DNA of 64,000 bases from the NCBI RefSeq assembly GCF_009707125.1, contig NZ_WLVL01000037.1, forward strand, positions 248,001-312,000, written 5' to 3'. The DNA comes from Arsenicicoccus cauae (GTDB lineage Bacteria; Actinomycetota; Actinomycetes; Actinomycetales; Dermatophilaceae). The position numbers were made by a program, and so were the translations under genes. A model generated the notes under the pieces. The model had not been told where the DNA came from. It searched no databases and saw only the letters and a list, made by a program, of their open reading frames with translations. Of the stretch, positions 50,916 through 59,854 are shown in pieces (positions within the stretch are counted from its first letter, which is position 1; each line of letters opens with the position of its first letter).

Positions 50916-51955
50916 CGGTGGTACCTCGCGGCCTTGTCGGCGTCGACCCGGGGACGCAGCCACTCGGCCACCTGGGCCAGCCCGTCCTCGAGCGAGACCG
51001 TGGGCTCCCAGCCCAGCAGCTCCTTGGCCTTGCGGGGCTCGGAGAGCAGGATCTCGACCTCGGAGCCGGGCGGGCGGAGGCGGTCCTCGTCGGTGACGAT
51101 GCGGGCGGTCGAGCCGGTGACCTGCTTGCAGATCTCCACGATCTCGCCGATGGAGTCCGTGCGACCGGTGCCGAGCTGGATGACCTCGCCGGGGGCGACG
51201 TCGGTGAGCGCGGCGCGCACGAAGCCGTCGGCGGTGTCGGTCGCGAAGGTGAAGTCGCGCTTCGGCGAGACGGCCCCGAGCCGGATCTCCTCGGCTCCGA
51301 CGAGCATCTGCGACAGCACCGTCGGGATGACCGCGCGGGTCGACTGGCGCGGGCCGTAGGTGTTGAACGGGCGCAGGATCGTCACCGGCGTCTCGAAGGA
51401 CAACGCGTAGGACTCGCACATCTTGTCCGCGCTGATCTTGGTGGCGGAGTACGGGGACTGGCCGCGCAGCTCGTGGGTCTCGGTGATGGGCACCTCCTTG
51501 GGGGTGCCGTAGACCTCGGAGGTGGAGGTGTTGACCATCCTCGGCGTGCCGTGGCGACGGACGGCCTCGAGGACGTTGAGCGTCCCGATGACATTGGTCT
51601 CGACGTAGGACCGGGGCGCGACGTAGGAGAAGGGGATGGCGATGAGGGCCGCGAGGTGCAGGACGACGTCCATGCCCGCCACGGACGCCAGCACGTGCTC
51701 GGGGTCGCGGATGTCGCCGAGGACCACCTCGGCCTGACCGTCCTTCAGCGCCTGCTGGAAGCTCGGTGACTCGTCGAGCCAGCCCAAGGACCCGTTGGAG
51801 TTGTAGAGGCAGAAGGCCTTGACCTGAGCCCCGTCGGCGACGAGCCGCTCGACGAGGTGCGAGCCGATGAACCCGTCCGAGCCCGTCACCAGGACCTGCT
51901 TGCCCTTGAGAGTGGCCCCGGAGGACGAGTCCTGCTGCGGTGCGGTCATTTTCAC
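50912..51955 (-). CDS. legB: NAD-dependent 4,6-dehydratase, LegB type
   Basis: Extended SDR enzyme of 347 residues. The dinucleotide loop is VLVTGSDGFIGSHL, the catalytic region is NTSTSEVYGTPKE with YSATKISADK. It is expected to convert GDP-GlcNAc (or UDP-GlcNAc) to the 4-keto-6-deoxy sugar. The GTG at 51953-51955 overlaps the upstream stop and has AAAGGA five bases upstream; an ATG six bases later is the alternative. Confidence 0.88.
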   Translation of the reverse strand: MKMTAPQQDSSSGATLKGKQVLVTGSDGFIGSHLVERLVADGAQVKAFCLYNSNGSLGWLDESPSFQQALKDGQAEVVLGDIRDPEHVLASVAGMDVVLHLAALIAIPFSYVAPRSYVETNVIGTLNVLEAVRRHGTPRMVNTSTSEVYGTPKEVPITETHELRGQSPYSATKISADKMCESYALSFETPVTILRPFNTYGPRQSTRAVIPTVLSQMLVGAEEIRLGAVSPKRDFTFATDTADGFVRAALTDVAPGEVIQLGTGRTDSIGEIVEICKQVTGSTARIVTDEDRLRPPGSEVEILLSEPRKAKELLGWEPTVSLEDGLAQVAEWLRPRVDADKAARYHR

Positions 51956-53010
51956 GCCTGTCCTTTCGCGCGGGCAAGGTCCTTGGGGGTGCCCACATCG
52001 ATCCAATCCGATGACATCGTCCAGGTGGCGACGCGGTCGCCACGGTCCAGCAACTGTTGCACGAGCTCCGGCATCGTGCTGGGACGCCCGTCCGGGAGGA
52101 GCTCGAGGGCGTCGGCGTCCACGGCATACACCGCGGTGTTGATGTCGACACTGATGGTCGGCTTCTCGCTGATCCCGGTCACAAAGCCCGCGTCGTCGCA
52201 GTCGACGACCCCGAACGGGATCTCGTGCTGGTAGCTGCGGGTCGCCATGGTCAGGCGCGCACCGCTGCGCTCGTGCCGGTCGATCAGCTCCTGGGCACCG
52301 AACTGGACCATGAGGTCGCCGTTCATCACCAGGACGGGGTCGTGCAGGTCCGGGCGGCGGTCGCGCAGGAGGGTGAGCGAGCCGGCGGTGCCGAGGGGGT
52401 TGTGCGGCTCCTCGCGCAGGTAGTGCACCTGGCAGCCGAGCCGGGACCCGTCCCCCAGGTGCTCCTCGATCTGCTCGGCGAGGTAGTTGACGCTGACGTA
52501 GATCTCGCGGATGCCGTCGCCGACGAGGTTGAGGATGATCCACTCGAGGATCGTGCGTCCGGCGACGGTCATGAGCGGCTTGGGCCGGTCCCTGGTCAGC
52601 TCGCCCAGGCGGGTGCCCCTGCCACCGGCCATGATGACCGCCACGTTGGGCAGCGGCTCGCTGCCGACCACGTCGAAGAGGGTGTGCAGCCCGACGAGCC
52701 GTCCGCCCTCGTCGACCTCGGGGACGACGTTGAGGTGGCGGGCTCGCAGGAGGTCGAGCACGAGCGCGCGGGGGGAACCCGCGCTGACCGTGGACGGGGT
52801 CTTGGTGGCGAAGGGCAGGGCCGGGTCGTCGAGCGCAGCGCCGGCCAGCAGGGCACGCCGGATGTCTCCGTCGGTGAGCAGGCCCTGCAGGACGCCGTCG
52901 GGAGAGGTGATGAGCGCGACCGTGGTCGCGGCCGCGTCGATCACCTCGAGGGCCTCACGGATCGTGCCCATCTCGGCGATGCAGGTGCGGTGCAGGTCGC
53001 GCGCGGTCAT
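51952..53010 (-). CDS. ptmE: CBS-domain nucleotidyltransferase, PtmE-like
   Basis: A 352-residue fusion: two N-terminal CBS motifs (to about residue 115, with GVLQGLLTDGDIRRALLAG) and a sugar-phosphate nucleotidyltransferase domain (VAVIMAGGRGTRLGELTRD, then RPKPLMTVAG). In Campylobacter jejuni PtmE makes GDP-glucosamine-type donors for legionaminic acid. Its presence next to legB and legC suggests the GDP-linked route. ATGA overlap with legG. Confidence 0.87.
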   Translation of the reverse strand: MTARDLHRTCIAEMGTIREALEVIDAAATTVALITSPDGVLQGLLTDGDIRRALLAGAALDDPALPFATKTPSTVSAGSPRALVLDLLRARHLNVVPEVDEGGRLVGLHTLFDVVGSEPLPNVAVIMAGGRGTRLGELTRDRPKPLMTVAGRTILEWIILNLVGDGIREIYVSVNYLAEQIEEHLGDGSRLGCQVHYLREEPHNPLGTAGSLTLLRDRRPDLHDPVLVMNGDLMVQFGAQELIDRHERSGARLTMATRSYQHEIPFGVVDCDDAGFVTGISEKPTISVDINTAVYAVDADALELLPDGRPSTMPELVQQLLDRGDRVATWTMSSDWIDVGTPKDLARAKGQA

Positions 53011-54185
53011 CGGTCGGCTCCCTCGATCTCGGCGAACGGCTTGGTGCGGCCCCCCGTCGGAGCCCGGCGGACCACCGCCAGGACCCGCGCGGCGGCGTCC
53101 CCCCGACCATAGGGGTTGTCCGCCGCCGCTGCCGCCGCCCGCCCCTGGGGCGACAGGGCCTGCTCGATGGCTGCCCGCACGGCGTCGTAGCCCTCGGCGG
53201 CGTGGATCACGTTGTCGCCCCGCAGGCGTCCCCGCTGCCGCTCACCGACGTCGACAGCGGGCACGTGGGCGCTGGCGGCCTCGATGATGCCGGACGAGGA
53301 GTTGCCGACGACGACGTCGACGGCGTGCAGGGCGCGGGGGTAGCGGCTGCCGAGGGACTCGACGACCACGAGCTCGGGGTGCTCGAGAGCGGCCTGCTCG
53401 AGGACGGCGAGGATCTCCTCGCGGCCGGGGTCGAGGCCGGGGTGGGTCGCGATCACGGTGCCGCAGGTGTCGAGGGTCGCGCGGAGCGCCTCGGACGCCC
53501 ACTGCGCGACCGGGACCTCGCCCTCGGCGGTGGGCGGGTGGTAGGTGAACAGCGCGAGCGGCCGCAGGACCGGCACCCCGAGCAGGTCGGCGAGCTCGGC
53601 GTCGCTGAGGGCGGTCGAGGAGGCCAGCCGGTCCAGGCCGGGCGCTCCGGTGACGTGCACCCGCTCCGCGGGCTCCCCCATCTGCCGCACCCGGCGGGCG
53701 GCGTCGGGCGACGCGACGCAGTGCTGGTCGGCGAGCTTGGTGACGGCGTGCCGGACGCGTTCGTCGACCGCCCCCTCGGTCACCTCTCCCCCGTGCAGGT
53801 GCACGACGGGTATGCCGAGCAGGAAGGCCGCCGGCACCACGTAGAGGAGCTCCCAGCGGTCCCCGAGGACCACGAGCGTGTCGGGACGCAGCTCGGGCAG
53901 CAGCCGCGCCGCCCCCTCGGCGAGGCGCGCGCCGTGCCGGACCACGGCGTGCGGGTCGAGGTGCTCGACCGGGGGGCAGAGGGCGTGCAGCCGCCCCTCG
54001 GTCCGGGCGCGAGGCGCGACGTCCTGCAGCGTCGACGCGAGCGAGCCGACGTCGTAGGCCACGCCCGTCAGAATGTGCAGCTCGACGTCGGGGTCGTCGG
54101 CGAGCGCCGAGATGACCGGCGACAGCGGCCCCAGGTCGGCCCGCGTGCCGACGAAGACGGCCACCGTCCGGGATCCCTGCGTCAT
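53007..54185 (-). CDS. legG: Hydrolysing sugar-nucleotide 2-epimerase, NeuC/LegG type
   Basis: GT-B fold epimerase of 392 residues. VAVFVGTRADLGPLSPVI at the start, VVHLHGGEVTEGAVDERVRH in the centre and VVVGNSSSGIIEAASAHVP near the end are hallmarks of the hydrolysing NeuC class. It should release the 2-epimerised 2,4-diacetamido-trideoxy-mannose that feeds the synthase. ATG at 54183-54185 overlaps the legI stop. Confidence 0.9.
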   Translation of the reverse strand: MTQGSRTVAVFVGTRADLGPLSPVISALADDPDVELHILTGVAYDVGSLASTLQDVAPRARTEGRLHALCPPVEHLDPHAVVRHGARLAEGAARLLPELRPDTLVVLGDRWELLYVVPAAFLLGIPVVHLHGGEVTEGAVDERVRHAVTKLADQHCVASPDAARRVRQMGEPAERVHVTGAPGLDRLASSTALSDAELADLLGVPVLRPLALFTYHPPTAEGEVPVAQWASEALRATLDTCGTVIATHPGLDPGREEILAVLEQAALEHPELVVVESLGSRYPRALHAVDVVVGNSSSGIIEAASAHVPAVDVGERQRGRLRGDNVIHAAEGYDAVRAAIEQALSPQGRAAAAAADNPYGRGDAAARVLAVVRRAPTGGRTKPFAEIEGADR

Positions 54186-55252
54186 CGGGCCGCCCCGGCC
54201 TGCGGTGCGACGTCCGCGAGGTCGGCGTCGACGATCTGGGCCCCCGCGGCGACGTCGCGAACGAGCACGCGTCCGCGGATGTCGACGGCGGGGCTGATGC
54301 CCCCCTCGGGACGTAGGAGCGACAGGTCGGCGCCCTCCAGGCGCTCCCCGGCGCGGAGGTCGCGCCCGGCGTGCCAGCTGCGCCGGACCAGCACGGCATT
54401 GTCCTGCTCGGACGGCTGGCGCACCTTGACCCCGTCGCCGAGCCCGACGGCGAGGGCCTTGGTCGAGCGCACGTAGTCCGCGAGCTCGGCGGGCTCCAGG
54501 CTGGCCATGTGGTCCGGGCCGGGCATGGTGCGGTCGAGCGTGAAGTGCTTCTCGAGGACGGGTGCCCCCAGGGCGACAGCGCCGAGGGCCGTCTGCAGGC
54601 CGGGCGTGTGGTCGGACCAGCCGACGGGCACCTCGTGGGCCTCCTGCATCGCCGGGATCGCGCGCAGGTTGCACTCCTCGATGGGGGCGGGGTAGGCGGA
54701 GACGCAGTGGAAGAGCACGAGCCCGGGGGCCGCGGAGCAGGCCTGCACGGCGGCCGCGACCTCGTCGGCCGTGGCCATCCCGGTGGAGACGAGCATCGTG
54801 ACGCCGAGGGCGGCGATCTCGCGCAGGTAGGGCAGGTTGGTGAGCTCGCCGCTGGACACCTTCATCGCGGGCAGGCCCAGCTCGGCGAGGGCGTGGGCGC
54901 TGTCGACGTCGAAGGGGGTCGAGAGGAACTCCAGCCCGCGCTCGTGGGTGTGGGCCTGCAGCTCCGCCCACGCGGTCATCGGCAGGGTCAGGGCCTCCAG
55001 CAGCGATCGCTGGTCCTGGGCGCCGCCGCGGTCCCGCTGGTAGGGGGTGGTGGCCGCGACGCTCGACACCAGCTTGGCCGCGTCGAAGGTCTGGAACTTC
55101 ACGGCGTCGGCACCGGCGTCCGCGGCGGTGTCCACCAGGCGGTGGGCGATCTCCAGGTCGCCGTTGTGGTTGACCCCCGCCTCGGCGATGACGTAGACGT
55201 CCCGCTCGGTCGGGATCGTTCGCGCCCCGATGCTCGCTGCTCGCACGCTCAC
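54182..55252 (-). CDS. legI: Nonulosonic acid synthase, NeuB/LegI type
   Basis: TIM-barrel synthase of 356 residues that condenses the C6 sugar with phosphoenolpyruvate. VIAEAGVNHNGDLEIAHRL, AVKFQTFDAAKL, FHCVSAYPAP, GWSDHTPG and LEKHFTLDRTMPGPDHMAS are canonical. A C-terminal SAF (antifreeze-like) domain (about 295-350) completes it. Start: the GTG at 55250-55252 overlaps the neuD stop and has GAGGAG five bases upstream. Confidence 0.94.
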   Translation of the reverse strand: MSVRAASIGARTIPTERDVYVIAEAGVNHNGDLEIAHRLVDTAADAGADAVKFQTFDAAKLVSSVAATTPYQRDRGGAQDQRSLLEALTLPMTAWAELQAHTHERGLEFLSTPFDVDSAHALAELGLPAMKVSSGELTNLPYLREIAALGVTMLVSTGMATADEVAAAVQACSAAPGLVLFHCVSAYPAPIEECNLRAIPAMQEAHEVPVGWSDHTPGLQTALGAVALGAPVLEKHFTLDRTMPGPDHMASLEPAELADYVRSTKALAVGLGDGVKVRQPSEQDNAVLVRRSWHAGRDLRAGERLEGADLSLLRPEGGISPAVDIRGRVLVRDVAAGAQIVDADLADVAPQAGAAR

Positions 55253-55920
55253 TGCTGCTCCTCGGTCTGCTCGGCCTGCCGGTCGTGGATGGGTCGGGCC
55301 GGGATACCGGCCACTCGGGCGCCCTCGGGGACGTCGCGTATGACGACCGCGCCCGCCGCCACCACGCACCCCGCCCCGACGCGGACGCCGGGCAGGATGC
55401 GCGCCCCGCTGCCGAGGAGGGTCAGGTCGCCCACGCTCGCCCCGCCGAGCACGACGGCCCCCGGCGCCACGTGCACCCCGTCCCCCACGACGACGTCGTG
55501 CTCCACGACAGCGGCCGTGTTGACCACGACGGCCCGGCCCAGGGATGCCTGGGGACCGACGTGCGCGTGCTCCAGGACCACGGTGCCGTCGCCGAGGACG
55601 GCGTCCGGTGCCACGGTGGCGGTGGTGGCCACGACGGGCGGCACGCAGGCGTGCGACCGGGCGCGGTCGACCACTCGGAGGCGCACGTGGTTGGCGCCGA
55701 TCCCGGGGACGAGCGCGGCCCCGTGGCGCTGGGCGTAGGACAGCGCCTGCGCGTCGTCGGCCAGCAGCTCGACGTCGTCCGGCCAGGGCCCCGAGGGGGC
55801 TCCGCTCACGGCGACGACCGCTTTCCCGCTGCGGCGCAGGACGTCCGCCACGCTGCGCGCGTGACCCCCCGCCCCCAGCACCGCCCAACGGGCGTCGGTC
55901 TGAGGGCTGGGTGCGGGCAC
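55249..55920 (-). CDS. NeuD/PglD-type sugar acyltransferase
   Basis: A 223-residue protein. A Rossmann-like N-terminus (WAVLGAGGHARSVADVL) is joined to a left-handed beta-helix of hexapeptide repeats (LGDGTVVLEHAHVGPQ, VVGDGVHVAPGAVVLGG). NeuD/PglD proteins N- or O-acetylate amino sugars; here it may acetylate the LegC product. The GTG at 55918-55920 has no real ribosome site and TATGCT lies six bases upstream. It heads the minus-strand operon, so the whole operon may start as a leaderless message. Confidence 0.87.
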   Translation of the reverse strand: MPAPSPQTDARWAVLGAGGHARSVADVLRRSGKAVVAVSGAPSGPWPDDVELLADDAQALSYAQRHGAALVPGIGANHVRLRVVDRARSHACVPPVVATTATVAPDAVLGDGTVVLEHAHVGPQASLGRAVVVNTAAVVEHDVVVGDGVHVAPGAVVLGGASVGDLTLLGSGARILPGVRVGAGCVVAAGAVVIRDVPEGARVAGIPARPIHDRQAEQTEEQQ

Positions 55921-55926
55921 CCGCCC

Positions 55927-55932
55927 AGCATA
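55927..55932 (-). promoter_or_regulatory. -10 element of the nonulosonate operon (leaderless)
   Basis: Minus-strand TATGCT is six bases before the GTG of the neuD-like gene. The spacer to the divergent oxidoreductase gene is 120 bases and should hold both promoters. Confidence 0.55.
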
Positions 55933-56040
55933 GTTGCGACGGCGCCCCTCCCCGGTCGAGCGCCGGGCGGCGGCGTGTGACCCGGCCGGCCCCGGAGGCG
56001 CATGGCAGCATGGGGCGCACATCACAGCCAGGAGGTGCCC

Positions 56041-57015
56041 GTGCACGCAGTCGTCCGAGGCGGCGGGTCGATCGGTGCGCGGCACGTCGAGGTCCTGCGG
56101 TCCCTGGGTCTGTCGGTCGACCTCTGGCCGGTCCGGCCGCGTCCCGAGGCCGACGGGGTGGTGGGCGACGACGGCGGGCCGGCAGCCTGCGCCACGGCCG
56201 ACCTCGTCGTCGTGGCCACCGACACCGGGCGGCACGTCGCCGACGCGCTCGTGGCGCTGGACGCGGGGGCGGCCCGGGTCCTGGTGGAGAAGCCCCTGTC
56301 CCCCGCCGCCGTCGACGCCGACCCCCTCTCGCGTCACGACCGCGCCGACCGGGTCCGCGTGGCCGCCCCCCTGCGCGGCCACCGGGCGTACGCCCTGGTG
56401 CTCGGCCTCGTGCGCGCGGCCGCCCGGCCGCTGTCCGCCCACGTCGCCTGCCAGTCCTGGCTCCCCGACTGGCGGCCCGGCAGGGACTACCGCGAGAGCT
56501 ACTCGGCGCGCGCCGACGAGGGCGGGGTGCTGCGCGACCTCGTCCACGAGCTGGACTACGCCACGGCGCTCCTCGGCCCCCCTGACCTGTCCTGGGCGGC
56601 GCTGGACCGATCCGGCCCACTGCAGATGCCGGCCGAGCAGGCCGCCACGCTCGCCTGGACCACGCCTGACGAGGACCGGGTCCTGGCCCGGCTCGACTAC
56701 GTGTCCCGCCCCGGTCGCCGGCACCTGAGCCTCGATGGCCCGGACCTCCGCCTGGACTGGGACCTGCTGTCCCACACGGTGGTCCATGTCAGCGCCGACG
56801 GACGGCGGCACGAGCACGCGTTCGCGGACGACGCCGACCGCAACGTCGTCATGGCCCGTCAGGCCGCAGCGGTCCTCGGCGACCGCAGCGCCGAGGAGGA
56901 CCCCGCAGCGCCCCCCACGCTCCCCGAGGCGCTCGAGACCATGCGTCTGTGCGACCGCGCCCGTGGGGCCGACCACCGGTCGACCCCCACCCGTCCCGAT
57001 CGGAGGACCTCGTGA
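56041..57015 (+). CDS. Gfo/Idh/MocA-type oxidoreductase in the nonulosonate locus (PtmF-like position)
   Basis: NAD-dependent oxidoreductase of 324 residues. The N-terminal nucleotide site is GGGSIGARHVEVLRSLG, followed by ARVLVEKPLSPAA (EKP motif) and a C-terminal alpha/beta domain. Start: the GTG at 56041 with a perfect AGGAGGT four bases upstream. In C. jejuni a PtmF gene of this kind lies between ptmE and the CMP-sugar synthetase gene. Here it directly precedes that gene, with a GTGA overlap. Confidence 0.85.
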   Translation: MHAVVRGGGSIGARHVEVLRSLGLSVDLWPVRPRPEADGVVGDDGGPAACATADLVVVATDTGRHVADALVALDAGAARVLVEKPLSPAAVDADPLSRHDRADRVRVAAPLRGHRAYALVLGLVRAAARPLSAHVACQSWLPDWRPGRDYRESYSARADEGGVLRDLVHELDYATALLGPPDLSWAALDRSGPLQMPAEQAATLAWTTPDEDRVLARLDYVSRPGRRHLSLDGPDLRLDWDLLSHTVVHVSADGRRHEHAFADDADRNVVMARQAAAVLGDRSAEEDPAAPPTLPEALETMRLCDRARGADHRSTPTRPDRRTS

Positions 57016-57842
57016 CCGACCCGACCCCTGCTCCCGCCCCCGCCCCCGCCCCCGGAGATGCCGACGACGGCGTCGGCGTGGCGGCGCCGCGCGTCCTGGC
57101 CGTCATCCCCGCACGGGGCGGCTCCAAGGGCCTGCCCGGCAAGAACGTCCGTGAGCTCGCGGGCCTGCCCCTGATCTGCCACAGCATCAAGGCCGCCGCC
57201 CTGTGCCCGGGCATCACCCGCTGCATCGTCTCCACCGACGACCCCGAGATCGCCGAGGTGGCCCGCGCGCACGGAGGGGACGTGCCCTTCCTGCGCCCGG
57301 ACCGGCTCGCCACCGACTGGACCCCCATGGGCCCGGTGATGCAGCACGCGCTCGAGACGGTGGAGCAGCAGGAGGGTTCGCCCTACGACGTCTTCGTCCT
57401 GCTCGACCCGACCAGCCCCTCGCGGGTCCCGCAGCAGATCGCCGAGGCCATCTCGCAGCTGCACGGGTCACCGGACCTCGACGGCGTCATCAGCGTGTCC
57501 GAGCCGACCTTTCAGCCGACCTGGGTCGGGGTCCGAGAGACCACGCCGTCGGGCCCCGTGGAGCGCTACTACGCCGAGGGCAGGGGTGTGACCCGCCGCC
57601 AGGACACCGGTCGTTTCCTGCGCATCAACGGCAACTTCTACGTCTGGCGCGCGGACTTCGTGCGCCGTCTGCAGGTGTCCTGGTTCGACGAGGGACGCCA
57701 CGGGATGTACGAGATCCCCGAGCCGCAGGCCTTCTCCATCGACGACGAGTACGAGTTCCGGCTCATCGAGGCGCTGCTCGGTGCCGGCCTGCTCGAGCTG
57801 CCGTGGCTGGACGCCGACGACGAGCAGCAGGCCGGACGATGA
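57012..57842 (+). CDS. legF: CMP-nonulosonate cytidylyltransferase, NeuA/LegF type
   Basis: A 276-residue enzyme that activates the nonulosonic acid with CTP. VLAVIPARGGSKGLPGKNVR is the nucleotide-binding signature, and FVLLDPTSPSRVPQQIAEAI is also typical. A Pro/Ala-rich N-terminus of about 25 residues precedes the domain. The GTG at 57012-57014 overlaps the upstream stop and has GGAGG upstream. The next gene starts in an ATGA overlap. Confidence 0.92.
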   Translation: MTDPTPAPAPAPAPGDADDGVGVAAPRVLAVIPARGGSKGLPGKNVRELAGLPLICHSIKAAALCPGITRCIVSTDDPEIAEVARAHGGDVPFLRPDRLATDWTPMGPVMQHALETVEQQEGSPYDVFVLLDPTSPSRVPQQIAEAISQLHGSPDLDGVISVSEPTFQPTWVGVRETTPSGPVERYYAEGRGVTRRQDTGRFLRINGNFYVWRADFVRRLQVSWFDEGRHGMYEIPEPQAFSIDDEYEFRLIEALLGAGLLELPWLDADDEQQAGR

Positions 57843-58624
57843 GCGGCGGCGCCTCGGCCCTGACGGGCCGGACCGCGGTCGTGACGGGCGGCGGCGGACC
57901 GCTCGGTCGCACCTTGTGCGCCGCTCTCGCCGAGGGGGGTGCCCGGGTGGTCGTGGTCGACCGCGACGGCGGTCTCGTCGACCAGGCCCTGGCCGAGCTG
58001 CCTGACGGCGACCACCGTGGTGTCACGGCGGACCTGCTCGACGCCGACGCCCTGGGGTCGGTGGTGTCGCAGGTCGAGCGGCTGGGCGCGTGCGACGTGC
58101 TCGTCAACAACGCCGCCTTCACCGGCACCTCGGGCGTGCCCGGCTACGCCGTCCCGTTCGAGGAGCAGACCGATGACGCCTTCGAGCTGGCCCTGCGGCT
58201 CAACCTCACCGTCCCCTTCAGCCTGACCCGGCGGCTGCTCCCGCTCCTGCGACGCACCGGTCACGGCAGCGTCGTCAACGTCTCCAGCATCTACGGCCTG
58301 GTCGGCCCCAACATGGGCCTGTATGCCGGGACCGTCATGGGCAACCCCGCGGCATACGGGGCCTCCAAGGGCGGGATCGCCCAGCTGACGCGCTATCTCG
58401 CCACCGTGCTGGCCCCCGAGGTCCGGTGCAACGCCTTCGCGCCGGGCGGGATCGCGCGCGGCCAGGCCGACGAGTTCGTGGAGCGCTACGAGGGCCTGAC
58501 CCCGTTGCGCCGCATGGCCACCGAGGGCGACTTCCGGGGCGTCGTGCGCTGGCTGGCGTCGGACGAATCAGCCTATGTCACAGGACAGGTGATCGCTGTG
58601 GACGGGGGCTGGACCGCCTGGTGA
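57839..58624 (+). CDS. Short-chain dehydrogenase (PtmA-like position)
   Basis: Classical SDR of 261 residues. TGGGGPLGRTLCAAL binds the cofactor, NNAAF is the central motif, and the catalytic residues are in VVNVSSIYGL (Ser) and AAYGASKGGIAQL (Tyr-x3-Lys). The C-terminus GQVIAVDGGWTAW is standard. In Campylobacter PtmA is an SDR found in the same order after PtmB. Its last 47 bases overlap the convergent acyltransferase gene. Confidence 0.87.
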   Translation: MSGGASALTGRTAVVTGGGGPLGRTLCAALAEGGARVVVVDRDGGLVDQALAELPDGDHRGVTADLLDADALGSVVSQVERLGACDVLVNNAAFTGTSGVPGYAVPFEEQTDDAFELALRLNLTVPFSLTRRLLPLLRRTGHGSVVNVSSIYGLVGPNMGLYAGTVMGNPAAYGASKGGIAQLTRYLATVLAPEVRCNAFAPGGIARGQADEFVERYEGLTPLRRMATEGDFRGVVRWLASDESAYVTGQVIAVDGGWTAW

Positions 58625-59732
58625 CCAGCGGGCGCAGGGCGTTGCGGACCCGACCGAAGTGGCGCTCGAACGACCACCACCAGAGCAGGCCCGCCCCGTT
58701 GCCCGCGGCCACGAGCAGGACGTAGAGCTCCGGCCCCGTCACGCGCCCCTCGACGAGGTGCACCAGCCAGATCATGACCGAGAAGTGCACGAGGTACAGC
58801 GAGTAGGAGAACTCCGAGACGAAGGCCACCGGCCTGCGCACGGGGCCGAGGACCGCGGACCAGTCGAGCATGTGGAAGCCCGACACGACGGCGACGCCGG
58901 TGAGCACGCACACGGTGGGGGCGTAGACGCCGAGGTGGACGACGTCGAAGCACCACCACAACCACAGGACGGTCAGCAGCGTGAGGCCGGCGTGCACGGA
59001 CCGCGGGATCGCCTGCATCGCGGGTGCCCACCAGGCGTACGCGAAGCCGACCAGCCAGGCGAGCATCAGCCCGCTGCCTCCCTCCACGGTCCCGAGGACC
59101 GTCGCCGCCGCGAAGACCAGCGCGGGCAGGGCCAGCAGGCCGCGAGCGGTCGTGGGCCGGTGCAACAGCACCAGGGCGACCACCCCGAACCCGACGTAGA
59201 TCCACCACTCGAGGGCGACCGTCCACCAGGGGGCGGCGCTGCCGAGGGATCGCGCCGCGAGCGGCTGGCCGGTGGCGGCGGCCGCCTGGCGCAGCACCGC
59301 GTTGTCCTGAAGCATCAGCAGGTTGCTCACCACGGTGGTGAGGTCGTGACGAAGGACGATGAAGCGCGAGGTGGCCCCGCCGGAGAAGACGAGCCGGTCG
59401 ATGAGCACGACGGCGACCATGGCGGGCAGCAGCGGGGTGAAGATGCGGGCCCACCGGTCCACCAGGTACGCCCGGAAGCCGTAGGCAGGGTCCCGACGCC
59501 GTCGCTGCACCGACATGGTGATCAGGTAGCCCGACAGCACCAGGAAGATCACGACGCCGTAGGACTGGACGTGGAACTGGTCCGGGCGGGCGCCCAACCG
59601 GCCGTCCGTCCCGCGGACGGCGAACAGCACCGGGAAGGCCAGCACGGCGGCGTGGCCCAGGACGACGAGCTGCGCGGACAGACCCCGGACCGCGTCGAAG
59701 TAGCTCATCTGGTGCCTGAGTCCCGAGGTCAT
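58578..59732 (-). CDS. Acyltransferase-3 family membrane protein (OafA type)
   Basis: A 384-residue protein with about ten membrane helices. MSYFDAVRGLSAQLVVLGHA and FLVLSGYLITMSV at the start and SLYLVHFSVMIWLVHL near the end are typical of acyltransferase 3 enzymes that O-acetylate surface glycans. The ATG at 59730-59732 has no ribosome site and TAGGGT seven bases upstream; an ATG at 59708 is the alternative. It could modify the nonulosonate polymer. Confidence 0.88.
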   Translation of the reverse strand: MTSGLRHQMSYFDAVRGLSAQLVVLGHAAVLAFPVLFAVRGTDGRLGARPDQFHVQSYGVVIFLVLSGYLITMSVQRRRRDPAYGFRAYLVDRWARIFTPLLPAMVAVVLIDRLVFSGGATSRFIVLRHDLTTVVSNLLMLQDNAVLRQAAAATGQPLAARSLGSAAPWWTVALEWWIYVGFGVVALVLLHRPTTARGLLALPALVFAAATVLGTVEGGSGLMLAWLVGFAYAWWAPAMQAIPRSVHAGLTLLTVLWLWWCFDVVHLGVYAPTVCVLTGVAVVSGFHMLDWSAVLGPVRRPVAFVSEFSYSLYLVHFSVMIWLVHLVEGRVTGPELYVLLVAAGNGAGLLWWWSFERHFGRVRNALRPLVTRRSSPRPQRSPVL

Positions 59733-59739
59733 GGCCGAC

Positions 59740-59745
59740 ACCCTA
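59740..59745 (-). promoter_or_regulatory. -10 element for leaderless acyltransferase transcript
   Basis: Minus-strand TAGGGT is seven bases before the ATG at 59730-59732. No Shine-Dalgarno sequence is present. Confidence 0.5.
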
Positions 59746-59854
59746 ACGAGCGCCCCGCGACACCCCGGCCAACAACTCTCGCCGGCCGCCTGCCAGAATT
59801 CTCCCAGGGATGACACTATGTAATCATTCATCACTCGTAGTAACAAGGGGAGAT

